Shown one piece after another: positions 15,058-23,786 of a stretch of DNA of 64,000 nt (positions within the stretch are counted from its first letter, which is position 1; every line of letters begins with the position of its first letter). The stretch lies in the NCBI GenBank assembly GCA_046316025.1, contig JBKCXU010000159.1:35522-99521 (forward strand), in the 5' to 3' direction. The position numbers and the translations under genes were made by a program. This DNA is from JAJTHJ01 sp046316025. Lineage in GTDB: Bacteria > Pseudomonadota > Gammaproteobacteria > Burkholderiales > Burkholderiaceae_F. Under the pieces are notes generated by a model. It searched no databases and was not told the origin of the DNA. It saw nothing but the letters and a program-made list of their open reading frames with translations.

Positions 15058-16031
15058 AGACCCAGGCAATCCGCATTGCCGCCCACGGCGGCCCCGAAGT
15101 ATTGAAGCTGGAGGCAGTCGATGTTCCCGATCCCGGCCCTGGCGAGGTGCGCATCCGCAACCACGCAGTCGGGCTGAACTTCATCGACATTTACTTCCGC
15201 ACGGGCCTATACCAGTCGCCCCTGCCGCATGGCTTGGGCTTCGAAGGCGCCGGGGTCGTCGAAGCGGTCGGTGCTGGCGTGGACTTCCTCAAGGAAGGCG
15301 ACCGTGTGGCCTACGGCCAGGGGCCGCTCGGCGCCTATGCGCAGCTGCGCACGATGCCGGCGGCGATGGTCGTGCGGCTGCCCAAGAAAATCGACTTTGA
15401 GGCGGGCGCGGCGGTGATGTTGAAGGGCCTGACGGTGCAATACCTGTTCCGCCAGACCTACCGCTTGCAAGGTCACGAGACAATCCTGTTCCATGCTGCC
15501 GCCGGTGGCGTGGGCTTGATCGCCTGCCAGTGGGCGCGGGCGCTCGGCGTGAAGCTGATCGGCACGGTGTCTTCGCCCGAAAAGGCCGCCGCCGCCAAGG
15601 CGGCCGGCGCCTGGGCGACGATCGACTACAGCCGCGAAAACTTCGTCGAGCGCGTACGCGAGCTGACGAACGGCGAGAAAGTGCCGGTCGTCTACGACGG
15701 CGTCGGCAAGGACACCTGGGAAGGCTCGCTCGACTGCCTGCAAGCACGCGGGCTGATGGTGAGCTTCGGTAACGCGTCGGGCGCGGTCACCGGGGTGAAC
15801 ATCGGCATCCTCGCCACCAAGGGGTCGCTCTTCCTGACGCGGCCCACACTGGCGACGCACGTCGTGCCGCGCGCGCGACTGGAATCGTCGAGCGAGGAGC
15901 TCTTCGACCTGATGGCGCGCGGCAAGATCAAGGTGGACATCGAGCAGCGCTACCCGCTGGCGCAGGCGGCGCAGGCGCACATCGATCTGGCGGGGCGCAA
16001 GACCACCGGCTCGACGGTTCTGCTGCCTTGA
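15054..16031 (+). CDS. qorA: NADPH:quinone oxidoreductase (zeta-crystallin type)
   Basis: This 325-residue zinc-free medium-chain dehydrogenase opens with AIRIAAHGGPEVLKLEAVDV and has the signature GLNFIDIYFRTGLY. The Rossmann motif is AAAGGVGLIACQWARALG, and there is an NADPH-type SSPEKAAAAKAAGA segment. Length and motifs match E. coli QorA (327 residues), which reduces quinones with NADPH. It is the second gene of a two-gene unit with the EamA permease, whose stop codon it overlaps. A zinc site typical of alcohol dehydrogenases is absent. Confidence 0.87.
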   Translation: MKTQAIRIAAHGGPEVLKLEAVDVPDPGPGEVRIRNHAVGLNFIDIYFRTGLYQSPLPHGLGFEGAGVVEAVGAGVDFLKEGDRVAYGQGPLGAYAQLRTMPAAMVVRLPKKIDFEAGAAVMLKGLTVQYLFRQTYRLQGHETILFHAAAGGVGLIACQWARALGVKLIGTVSSPEKAAAAKAAGAWATIDYSRENFVERVRELTNGEKVPVVYDGVGKDTWEGSLDCLQARGLMVSFGNASGAVTGVNIGILATKGSLFLTRPTLATHVVPRARLESSSEELFDLMARGKIKVDIEQRYPLAQAAQAHIDLAGRKTTGSTVLLP

Positions 16032-16039
16032 CGCGACAG

Positions 16040-16140
16040 CTCCTCCCCCTTCAAGGGGGAGGTTGGGAGAGGGATGGGTTTGCCGGATGGAGGCTGCACC
16101 CATCCCCACCCCAACCCTCCCCATGACGGGGAGGGAGTGT
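16040..16140. repeat. Intergenic CT/GA-rich palindromic repeat
   Basis: Two arms of the type CTCCCCCTTCAAGGGGGAGG and CAACCCTCCCCATGACGGGG surround a short non-repetitive core. The left arm is itself a hairpin. It belongs to the same style of repeat as the copies at 25600, 26889, 35164, 36661, 42021 and 58932. It lies between qorA and the MFS gene and may serve as a 3' end for qorA mRNA. Confidence 0.6.
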
Positions 16141-16150
16141 TCAAAGTTCC

Positions 16151-17344
16151 GTGAGCGCGAGGCAAATCCAAAATCTGAGCGAACGCAGGCTGATCGTCCT
16201 GCTATCGGTCGGCGCTTTCGGCTCGGCCGCCTCGCTGCGCGTGACGGACGCGCAGTTGCCGGCGCTGGCGCAGACCTTCGGCGTCGGGCTGGCCGGTGCG
16301 GCGCAGGCGATCACCGTGTTCTCGGTCGCCTACGGGCTGATGCAGCTGCTGTACGGCCCGGCCGGCGACCGCTACGGCAAGTGGCGGGTGATCGCGCTGG
16401 CGGTGGCCGGCGCCAGCCTTGCCTCGGCGCTGTGCGCGCTCGCCCAGGGCTTCGGCGCACTGCTGGCGGCGCGTGTGTTGGCCGGCGGCTTTTGCGCGGC
16501 GATCATTCCGCTGGCGATGGCCTGGATCGGCGATGCAGTCGCCTACGAGCGCCGCCAGCCGGTGCTGGCGCGCTTTCTGACCGGGCAGATCCTCGGTATG
16601 GCGCTCGGCCAGTGGGCCGGGGGGATGGCGGCCGAGTTCGATCTGTGGCGCCTGCCTTTCGTGCTGCTGGCGGTGTGGTTCGCGTTCGCCGCAGTGCTGC
16701 TGTGGCGGGCGCGTGCGGCCGCCGCCGCACTGGCGCCGCCGGCGGCGCGCGGCGGCCATCCGCTGCGCGAGATCGCCTACGTCCTGCGGCAGCGCTGGGC
16801 GCGCGTCGTGCTGGCGGTCGTGTTCGTCGAGGGCATGGTCTTCTTCGGCCCGCTCGCTTTTCTGGCCACTCATCTGCACCTGGCGCGCGGCCTGTCGCTG
16901 GCGCAGGCAGGCGCGGTGGTCACGCTGTACGCGGCGGGCGGGCTGCTCTTTGCGTTTGCTGCGGCGCCGCTGGTGCGCCGGCTGGGCGAAGCGGGCCTCG
17001 CGCGCGGCGGCGGTGCGCTGATCGCGGCCGGCTTGCTGCTGGTGGCCTGGTCGCCGGTGTGGTGGACGGCGCCGTTGGCCTGCCTGCTGGCCGGCGCCGG
17101 CTTCTACATGCTGCACAACACCCTGCAGATCAACGCCACGCAAATGGCGCCGCAGGCGCGCGGGGCGGCGGTGTCGCTTTTTGCTTCGCTGTTCTTCCTC
17201 GGCCAAACGGTCGGAGTGGCACTGGCGGCGGCATCGGTTCAGCCGGCGGGAACTGGCGCGATCATCGCCGCTGGCGCGTTGGCCACGCTGGCCGTCGGCT
17301 TCGCCTTCGCCGCCTTGCGCGAGCGGCGGGCGGCGGTCAGTTGA
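16151..17344 (+). CDS. MFS transporter (DHA1-like)
   Basis: The 397-residue protein has twelve predicted membrane helices. The conserved MFS loop 2-3 motif appears as LLYGPAGDRYGKWRVI near residue 75, and the cytoplasmic middle loop is short (about residues 185-205). The layout fits the Bcr/CflA or AraJ-like drug and sugar efflux families. GTG 16151 is the only start near the first helix; it follows the palindromic repeat without an obvious Shine-Dalgarno. Its last 8 bases overlap the 3' end of the convergent pepN gene. Confidence 0.8.
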   Translation: MSARQIQNLSERRLIVLLSVGAFGSAASLRVTDAQLPALAQTFGVGLAGAAQAITVFSVAYGLMQLLYGPAGDRYGKWRVIALAVAGASLASALCALAQGFGALLAARVLAGGFCAAIIPLAMAWIGDAVAYERRQPVLARFLTGQILGMALGQWAGGMAAEFDLWRLPFVLLAVWFAFAAVLLWRARAAAAALAPPAARGGHPLREIAYVLRQRWARVVLAVVFVEGMVFFGPLAFLATHLHLARGLSLAQAGAVVTLYAAGGLLFAFAAAPLVRRLGEAGLARGGGALIAAGLLLVAWSPVWWTAPLACLLAGAGFYMLHNTLQINATQMAPQARGAAVSLFASLFFLGQTVGVALAAASVQPAGTGAIIAAGALATLAVGFAFAALRERRAAVS

Positions 17345-20003
17345 CCGGCTCGGCGAGCGATCGCTCGACGATCTCGCCGACGGCAACCGACAGCGCCGGG
17401 GTACGGGCGAGTTCGTGCCACGCCGCCTGCATCAATTGCTGCCGGTTGGGCGTGTAGCGGCGCCAGTGCTCCAGCGTGCGGGCCACGCGCGCGGCCACGG
17501 TGGGGTTGATGCGGTCGAGCCGGCGCACCTGCTCCAGCCAGAACACGTAGCCGGCGCCGTCGGCGCGATGGAACTCCGCCGGGTTGTGCGCGCAGAAGCC
17601 GAGGATCAGCGCGTAGACGTTGTCCGGGTTGGTCGGGCTGAAGGCCGGATGGTGCAGCAGCGTATCGACTCGTTCGAGCACGGGCGGCTCGCCGGGGAAG
17701 CGCAAGGCGGTGGCCTGCACGGCGAACCATTTGTTCATCAGCAACGGCTGCTGCGCCCACTCGCGCGCCAACAGCAGCAGCACCTCGACTTTGAACGTGG
17801 CCGGGCTGGCGACGATGATTTGCAGCGCGGCCTGCTGATCCGTCATGTTCGATGCGTGCATCAGCTGCAGGCGGGCCAGCTCGAGCGCCTCGGGGTCGTC
17901 GCTGGCCGCCAGGTAAGCCAACGCCAGATTGCGCAGCGCGCGCCGGCCGGTGCTGGCGGGGTCGGGCGAGTAGGGCGCGGGGGAGGCCAGCTCCTCGTAG
18001 ACGCGATGCCAGTCCTCGGCCAGGCGCTGCCCGAGCGTGCGCCAGGCAAAGCGCCAGGCGGCACGAATGGCCACCGGATCGACGACCGCGCGACTGTCGG
18101 CGACGACCGACTCGCCCGGCAGTTGCAGCGCCAGCGCCTTGAAGGCGGCCGACAGCCGCCGGTCGAGCAGAGTGCGGCTGAAGACCCGCGCCAGCAGATC
18201 GTCGAGTTGCGGGGCGCCGCCCTGCTCGATCGCGCTGGTGGCCCGCGTCAGACGCGCCAGGGCAAGGCGTTGGCCGGCGTCCCAACGATTGAAGCCGTCG
18301 GCGTCGTGCGCGGCGAGAAAGGCAAGCTCGCTATCGCCGTACGGGAAGTCGCAGACGACAGGGGCCGAAAACCCCCGCAGCAGCGACGGCACCGGCGGCT
18401 GCGCCACGCCGACAAAGCGGTAGGTCTGTTCTGCCGCGGTCAACTCCAGCAGGCGCGTGCCGGCGCCGGGTCCAGGCTCGCCTTCCAACTGCAAGGGCAG
18501 CTCGGCGCCGTCGGCACCGAGCAGGGCGACCGTCACCGGGATATGCAGCGGCAGCTTCTCCGGCTGCCCCGGCGTGGGCGGCGTGTGCTGCGCCAGCGTC
18601 AGCTCGTAGCACTGCGCGGTGGCGTGGTAGCGGCCGCGCGCGGCGAGGCGCGGTGTGCCGGATTGCGCGTACCAGCGGGCGAACTGCGACAGATCGCGCC
18701 CGTTGGCATCGGCCATCGCCGCCAGGAAGTCTTCGCAGGTCGCTGCCTGGCCGTCGTGGCGGTGCAAGTACCAGTCCATGCCGCGGCGGAAGCCTTCGGC
18801 GCCGAGCAGCGTGGCCAGCATGCGCACCACTTCGGCACCCTTGCCGTAAATCGTGGGCGTGTAGAAGTTGCCGATCTCGCGGTAGTGGTCGGGCCGGATC
18901 GGGTGCGCCATCGGCCCGGCGTCTTCGGCGAACTGCGTGGTGCGCAGCCGACGGACGTCTTCGATGCGCTTGACGGCCCGCGCCGCACCCAGGCGGTCGG
19001 CGACGAACTCCTGGTCGCGGTAGATGGTGAGGCCTTCTTTCAGGCTCAGCTGGAACCAGTCGCGGCAGGTGACGCGGTTGCCGGTCCAGTTGTGGAAGTA
19101 CTCGTGCGCGACCACCGACTCGATCGCCGCGTAGTCGGCGTCGGTGGCGATATGCGGATCGGCCAGCACCAGGCGGGCATTGAAGACGTTCAGGCCCTTG
19201 TTCTCCATCGCGCCGAGGTTGAAGTCGCGCACGGCGACGATCATGAAGCGGTCCAGATCGAGTTCCAGACCGTAGCGCTCCTCGTCCCAGCGCAGCGCCC
19301 GCTCCAGGCTCGCCAGGGCGTGCGCGGCCTGCTCGCGCGTGCCGGGCGGTACCCAGACTTGCAGCAGCACCGGGCGGTGCGAGCGGGTGTGTACCACCGT
19401 GTCCAGGCAATCGAAGCGCCCGGCCACCAGCGCAAACAGGTAGCTCGGCTTGGGAAACGGGTCGCTCCAGCGGGCGTAGTGGCGGCCGTCGGGCAGATCG
19501 CCGCTGGCGGTGAGATGGCCATTGGCGAGCAGCACGGGGAAGGCCTCGCGATCGGCGCGCAGTTCGACCTCGTAGACGGTCGGCACGTCCGGCCGATCGG
19601 GGAAGTAGACGATGCGGCGGAAGCCTTCCGCCTCGCACTGCGTGAGCAGGCAGCCGTCGGATGCGTACAGCCCGAGCAGGCGCGTGTTCGTCTGCGGAAG
19701 GACGGCGGTACGCAGGCGCAGCACGCACACGTCCGGGCAGCCGGCGAGAATCAACTGCCGTGCATCGCGGGCGCAGCGGTCGAGCACCGATTGCCCATCG
19801 AGCTCGGCCGCCAGCAGTTCGAGGTCCTCGCCGTCGAGCACCAGGTCGCCGGCCGGCACGGCCGGATTGCGCCGCAGGTGCAATTCGGCCGCGACCAGCG
19901 TGCGGTCGGGATCGAGGTCGAACTCGAGCGTCAGCGCATCGACGAGAAAAGCCGGCGGGCGGTAATCGGCGCGCCGCACGGGCGCCGTGGAGTTGGCGGA
20001 CAT
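17337..20003 (-). CDS. pepN: Aminopeptidase N (M1 metallopeptidase)
   Basis: The 888-residue cytoplasmic enzyme removes N-terminal residues from peptides in protein turnover. The exopeptidase motif GAMEN lies at residues 264-268. The zinc motif HEYFH is at 300-304, followed by the third ligand Glu in LKEGLTIYRDQEF, at almost the same positions as in E. coli PepN (870 residues). The C-terminal helical domain is complete. ATG 20001-20003 gives MSANSTAPVRRADY, close to the usual start; a longer frame upstream lacks similarity. Confidence 0.95.
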   Translation of the reverse strand: MSANSTAPVRRADYRPPAFLVDALTLEFDLDPDRTLVAAELHLRRNPAVPAGDLVLDGEDLELLAAELDGQSVLDRCARDARQLILAGCPDVCVLRLRTAVLPQTNTRLLGLYASDGCLLTQCEAEGFRRIVYFPDRPDVPTVYEVELRADREAFPVLLANGHLTASGDLPDGRHYARWSDPFPKPSYLFALVAGRFDCLDTVVHTRSHRPVLLQVWVPPGTREQAAHALASLERALRWDEERYGLELDLDRFMIVAVRDFNLGAMENKGLNVFNARLVLADPHIATDADYAAIESVVAHEYFHNWTGNRVTCRDWFQLSLKEGLTIYRDQEFVADRLGAARAVKRIEDVRRLRTTQFAEDAGPMAHPIRPDHYREIGNFYTPTIYGKGAEVVRMLATLLGAEGFRRGMDWYLHRHDGQAATCEDFLAAMADANGRDLSQFARWYAQSGTPRLAARGRYHATAQCYELTLAQHTPPTPGQPEKLPLHIPVTVALLGADGAELPLQLEGEPGPGAGTRLLELTAAEQTYRFVGVAQPPVPSLLRGFSAPVVCDFPYGDSELAFLAAHDADGFNRWDAGQRLALARLTRATSAIEQGGAPQLDDLLARVFSRTLLDRRLSAAFKALALQLPGESVVADSRAVVDPVAIRAAWRFAWRTLGQRLAEDWHRVYEELASPAPYSPDPASTGRRALRNLALAYLAASDDPEALELARLQLMHASNMTDQQAALQIIVASPATFKVEVLLLLAREWAQQPLLMNKWFAVQATALRFPGEPPVLERVDTLLHHPAFSPTNPDNVYALILGFCAHNPAEFHRADGAGYVFWLEQVRRLDRINPTVAARVARTLEHWRRYTPNRQQLMQAAWHELARTPALSVAVGEIVERSLAEPVN

Positions 20004-20067
20004 CGGTACAACGCTGCGGCGAGGGTGCTGCCGTGACGCGCTGAAGCCTGCGCGCCGGCGCAACGGA

Positions 20068-20559
20068 TTACAGCTCGATGTCGGCGCGGATCGCCGCCAC
20101 GCCGGCCTTGGCGCACTTGTCGTCTTCCTCGCCGCTGGGGGCGCCGGAGACACCGATGGCGCCCACCGTCGAGCCGCCGGCATCGATCAGCACGCCGCCG
20201 CCCACGGCGACCACGTTGGGCAGTTGGCGGATGCCGGAACTGGGGCGCCCCGCTTGTGTTTCCACGGCAAAGGGCAGCGTGTCGGAGCGGAAACTCACCG
20301 CTGTCCAGCCCTTGTTGATCGCCGTGCCCGGCGTGTGCGCGCCGGCGAAGCGGTCGCGAATCAGCGCCTGCGCCACACCGGCGCGGTCGACCACCGCCAC
20401 GGCGACCTGGTAGCCGCGCTTGCGGCAGTCGGCCAGCGCTGCGTTGACCGCCTTTTGTGCGATCTCCGGAGTCATCAGCTTCACCGTGTAGGTGCCGTCG
20501 GCAGCGCCAGCCGTGGCGGCGACAGTGCTCAAAAGTGCGGCGGCAAGGGTCTTGGTCAT
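20068..20559 (-). CDS. Secreted GlcG/HbpS-like protein
   Basis: The 163-residue precursor starts with a signal peptide (MTKTLAAALLSTVAATAGAA) and continues as a single GlcG/HbpS/PduO-C-like domain. Typical segments are GYQVAVAVVDRAGVAQALIR and RDRFAGAHTPGTAINKG in the first half, and NVVAVGGGVLIDAGG and VGAIGVSGAPSGEEDDKCA in the second. The family contains heme- and cobalamin-related small proteins, often exported; its exact role is not settled. A strong AGGAGA Shine-Dalgarno 6 bases before ATG 20557-20559 fixes the start. The gene is monocistronic downstream of a REP-like repeat. Confidence 0.75.
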   Translation of the reverse strand: MTKTLAAALLSTVAATAGAADGTYTVKLMTPEIAQKAVNAALADCRKRGYQVAVAVVDRAGVAQALIRDRFAGAHTPGTAINKGWTAVSFRSDTLPFAVETQAGRPSSGIRQLPNVVAVGGGVLIDAGGSTVGAIGVSGAPSGEEDDKCAKAGVAAIRADIEL

Positions 20560-20699
20560 CGATGTCTCCTGTGGGTTGGTGAGCGCCGCCAAAGTTACCA
20601 CCGACGGCGTTGCCGGGGGCAATGCAGAACCGGCTGGCGAAGATGCTACTGCGCCGCGGCGCCTGATTCGATTTCCACTTCAATCCGACAACAAGGGCA

Positions 20700-20772
20700 C
20701 GTCATTCCCGCGCAAGCGGGAATCCAACTTCGCAGCGAGACCGGCTGGGTTCCCGCTTCCGCGGGAACGACG
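20700..20772. repeat. REP-like 73-bp palindrome (copy 1)
   Basis: The element begins CGTCATTCCCGCG and ends CGCGGGAACGACG, with inner arms AGCGGGAATCC and GGGTTCCCGCTT. A second copy of the same length lies at 33595-33667 in inverted orientation. The ATTCCCGC...GCGGGAAT arms are like those of widespread bacterial mosaic repeats such as Neisseria dRS3. It separates the HbpS-like gene from puuC and could form a cruciform or an RNA hairpin. Confidence 0.75.
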
Positions 20773-20843
20773 AAATTGCCCGCTTGGTCTGGAAGCGGAA
20801 TGAGACGCCGAATGCTCGCGGCGCCGCGAGCCCCGGAGTGGGA

Positions 20844-22358
20844 TCAGGACGCCGCCGGCTCGATCCGCAGCCAGGTGGTCTTCAGTTCCGTGTACTTGTC
20901 GAAGGCGTGCAGCGACTTGTCGCGGCCGTTGCCGCTTTGCTTGTAACCGCCGAAGGGGACGGTGATGTCGTCTTCGTCGTACTGATTGACGTGCACGGTG
21001 CCGGCGCGCAGCGCTCGCGCAACCCGGTGCGCGCGATGGACGTTGGCAGTCCAGACCCCCGCCTGCAAGCCATAGGGGCTGTCGTTGGCGATGGCAATCG
21101 CTTCGGCCTCGGTGTCGAAGCGCAGCACCGACATGACCGGGCCGAAAATCTCCTCGCGCGCAATCTTCATGTCGTTGCGCACGCCGTCGAACACGGTCGG
21201 TGCGACGTAGTGCCCGCCGGTCTCGGCACGCGCCTGCATGCCGCCGGCGCGGCAGATCGCGCCTTCGGCCTTGCCGGCCTCGATGTAGCCGAGCACGCTG
21301 CGCAACTGGATGTCGTCGACGATTGCGCCCATCGCGGTGCCGGCCTCCAGCGGGTCGGCGGGGGGGTACTTGGTGGCTTCCGCCGCCACGCGCGCAGCGA
21401 ACTCTTCCGCCACCGACGCCTGCACCAGCACGCGCGAAGGCGCGTTGCACGACTCGCCCTGGTTGAAGAACATGCTGCCGGCGGCCGTCTTGGCGGCGCG
21501 CTCCAGGTCGTCGCAGTCGGCGAAGACCAGGTAGGCGGACTTGCCGCCGAGTTCGTTGTACACGCGCTTGAGATTCGAGCGGCCCGAGTACTCCAGCATC
21601 CGCCGGCCCGTGCGGGTGGAGCCGGTAAAGCCGATGGCGTCCACGTCCATGTGCAGCGCCAGCGCTTCGCCCGCCTCGTGGCCGTAGCCGGGGACAACGT
21701 TGAAAACCCCCGGCGGCAGGCCCGCTTCGACGGCCAGCTCGGCCATCCGCAGTGCCGTCAGCGGCGATTTCTCTGAGGGCTTGAGCACCACGCTGTTGCC
21801 GGCGGCGAGAGCGGGGCCGAGCTTCCACGCGGCCATGATCATCGGGTAGTTCCAGGGCACGATGGCGCCGACGACACCCATCGGCTCGCGGGCGATGAGG
21901 GCGAGCGCCTGCGGGCCGGTGGGCGCGATTTCGTCGTAGACCTTGTCCACGGCTTCCGCATACCAGGCAATGCAGCGCGCGGCCGCCGGCACGTCCACCG
22001 CGAGGCTGTAGCGGATGGGTTTTCCCATGTCGAGGGTTTCGAGGAGCGAGAGTTGCTCCTTCGCGGCCAGCAGCTTATCGGCGAAGCGCAGCAGCACGCG
22101 CTTGCGCGCGGCGGGCGGCTGGTTTGCCCAGCGCCCGTCGTCGAAGGCGCGGCGCGCGCCGGCTACCGCCGCATCGATGTCGGCGGCTTGGCCGCGCGCC
22201 ACGTCCGCGAGCTTGCGCCCGTCGATCGGTGAGAAGCACTCGAAGGTTGCCCCGCTTGCGGCGGCCACCCGCACGCCGTCGATCAGCGCGCGGCCGTCGG
22301 GCACGATGCCGGCGGCGCGCGCGTGCCAGTCGATGGGAGCGGTGGTCGTGCGGCCCAT
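20844..22358 (-). CDS. puuC: Gamma-glutamyl-gamma-aminobutyraldehyde dehydrogenase
   Basis: This 504-residue NAD(P)+ aldehyde dehydrogenase has the Rossmann NYPMIMAAWKLGPALAAGNS, the catalytic Glu in VYNELGGKSA and the catalytic Cys in FFNQGESCNAPSR. Its C-terminal segment NQYDEDDITVPFGGYKQSGN and SLHAFDKYTELKTTW is diagnostic of PuuC/AldH rather than betaine aldehyde dehydrogenases. PuuC oxidises gamma-glutamyl-gamma-aminobutyraldehyde to gamma-glutamyl-GABA. Its start lies one base after the porin stop, at the end of the puuD-puuA-potFGHI-porin-puuC run, so it is probably transcribed with the polyamine importer. Confidence 0.92.
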   Translation of the reverse strand: MGRTTTAPIDWHARAAGIVPDGRALIDGVRVAAASGATFECFSPIDGRKLADVARGQAADIDAAVAGARRAFDDGRWANQPPAARKRVLLRFADKLLAAKEQLSLLETLDMGKPIRYSLAVDVPAAARCIAWYAEAVDKVYDEIAPTGPQALALIAREPMGVVGAIVPWNYPMIMAAWKLGPALAAGNSVVLKPSEKSPLTALRMAELAVEAGLPPGVFNVVPGYGHEAGEALALHMDVDAIGFTGSTRTGRRMLEYSGRSNLKRVYNELGGKSAYLVFADCDDLERAAKTAAGSMFFNQGESCNAPSRVLVQASVAEEFAARVAAEATKYPPADPLEAGTAMGAIVDDIQLRSVLGYIEAGKAEGAICRAGGMQARAETGGHYVAPTVFDGVRNDMKIAREEIFGPVMSVLRFDTEAEAIAIANDSPYGLQAGVWTANVHRAHRVARALRAGTVHVNQYDEDDITVPFGGYKQSGNGRDKSLHAFDKYTELKTTWLRIEPAAS

Positions 22359-22359
22359 G

Positions 22360-23742
22360 TCAGAAGCTCAACACGGTCGAGCCGGCGATCACGTTGTTGT
22401 ACTTGCGGTAGCCGCCGTCGGGCGCAACGTAGAACACCGGCTGATTGCCGTAGTCGTAGCGGTATTCGAAGCGGAACTGCACGTTCTGCGAGTACAGGTA
22501 GTTCATGCCGAGCGACAGCGCGATGCGGTTGGTGCCCTTGTTGGGGTCGATCGGGGCATAGAAGCTCAGCCCTTGATCGTCGGTGAGGAGCTGCGCGCCG
22601 GGGCCGAAGCCGTTGAAGCAGTCGTTGTAGAACTCGCCATCGGCGCACAGCGCGGCGATGTTGAGCGTGCCGCCGCCGTTGCGCTGGTTGTACAGATAAT
22701 CGGCGCGCAAGACACCTTCGAGCTTGGGCAGGAACTTGTATGCGGCCAGCGCCGAGGCGCCCCACCACGAGGCATTGCCGCCATTGAGCGCCGCGCCTTT
22801 CTGGCTGCCGACGCCGACCTGGCCTTGCAGCGTCAGGTCGCCGCGGGTGTAGTAGCCGTCGACTTCGAACGCGGTCAAGGTTTGCAGGCTGCTCGGATCG
22901 ATGAACAGCGGCGCCTTGCCGAACTGCCCGGCAAAGCCGATACCGGCAAACTCGTTGATCGAGTAGTCGCCGCGGAAGGTGAAGCCCGGCGACCGCATGT
23001 TGGCCTTGTAGGCGTTGGTGTTGATGTTGGCCACCAGCGCCTTGAGGTTGAGGTCGCCGCGCGTGACGTCCAGACCCGCGCCGACGTAGTAGCTGGGCAC
23101 GGTGAAGTCGAACAGCAGGTTGTGCGTGATCAGCTTCTGCTGGTAGGCAAGCGTGTATTCGTAGCCGCTCCAGTCCGGGATCTGGCCGGCGATGAAGCGT
23201 GTTTGCAGGTCGCCCAAAGGCACCGAGACCGACGCCTCGTGCACGATCGACGGCCAGTTGTAATTTGAAGCCGCGCTCTTCTGCGGCGCGATCGTGAGCT
23301 TCCACTGCGTGCCGCCCTCCATCTCTTTGAGCAGGCTGAAGCCGGCGATGCCGAGGTAGGAGTTGAAGTAGGTATACGGCGCGTCCGGCGCGACGGAGCC
23401 GTCCGGCAGGACCAGCCCGGAGAAGTTGTTCAGGAAGACGAACGACCCCTGTCGCTGTGCCTGGTTGTAGACGTAGGGCACGTCGGCAAAGCCGGTGATC
23501 GTCAGCCCGCCGAAGCCGCTGGCTTCTTTTTGTTCCTCCAGCGCCTCGGTCTTGGTCTTGATCCGGTTGAACTCCTCCGGCGGCACCTGCGTGGCCTGCA
23601 TCTGCTTGACCTGCGCTTCGAGCGCCTGGATCTGCGCCTTCATCGCCTCGATCTGCTTTTGCAGGTCGGTGGCCGATTGCGCCTGCGCCGCGAGCGGCAG
23701 CGCGGCGCCGAGGGCGAGGGCGATTGCGGTCGGTTTGAACAT
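22360..23742 (-). CDS. DUF3138-like outer-membrane porin
   Basis: The 460-residue precursor has a signal peptide (PTAIALALGAALPLAAQAQ). A coiled-coil of about 50 residues follows (SATDLQKQIEAMKAQIQALE, continuing into LEAQVKQMQ), as in trimeric porins such as DcaP. The remainder is a beta-barrel with alternating aromatic strands, ending in a C-terminal phenylalanine (AGSTVLSF), the usual signal for outer-membrane insertion. The overall pattern is that of DUF3138 proteins from Burkholderiales. A strong AAGGAGGA precedes ATG 23740-23742. Position between potI and puuC suggests it lets polyamines or their conjugates cross the outer membrane; that substrate is inferred from context only. Confidence 0.75.
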   Translation of the reverse strand: MFKPTAIALALGAALPLAAQAQSATDLQKQIEAMKAQIQALEAQVKQMQATQVPPEEFNRIKTKTEALEEQKEASGFGGLTITGFADVPYVYNQAQRQGSFVFLNNFSGLVLPDGSVAPDAPYTYFNSYLGIAGFSLLKEMEGGTQWKLTIAPQKSAASNYNWPSIVHEASVSVPLGDLQTRFIAGQIPDWSGYEYTLAYQQKLITHNLLFDFTVPSYYVGAGLDVTRGDLNLKALVANINTNAYKANMRSPGFTFRGDYSINEFAGIGFAGQFGKAPLFIDPSSLQTLTAFEVDGYYTRGDLTLQGQVGVGSQKGAALNGGNASWWGASALAAYKFLPKLEGVLRADYLYNQRNGGGTLNIAALCADGEFYNDCFNGFGPGAQLLTDDQGLSFYAPIDPNKGTNRIALSLGMNYLYSQNVQFRFEYRYDYGNQPVFYVAPDGGYRKYNNVIAGSTVLSF

Positions 23743-23786
23743 GGCTTCCTCCTTGGACAGGGGCGGGTTGCGGTGCGAACGAAAAT

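Noticed and set aside
17181..20036. A 951-codon plus-strand frame antisense to pepN
   Set aside because: It mirrors pepN codon by codon, lacks any domain and is rich in Arg, Gln and His as antisense frames of G+C-rich genes are.
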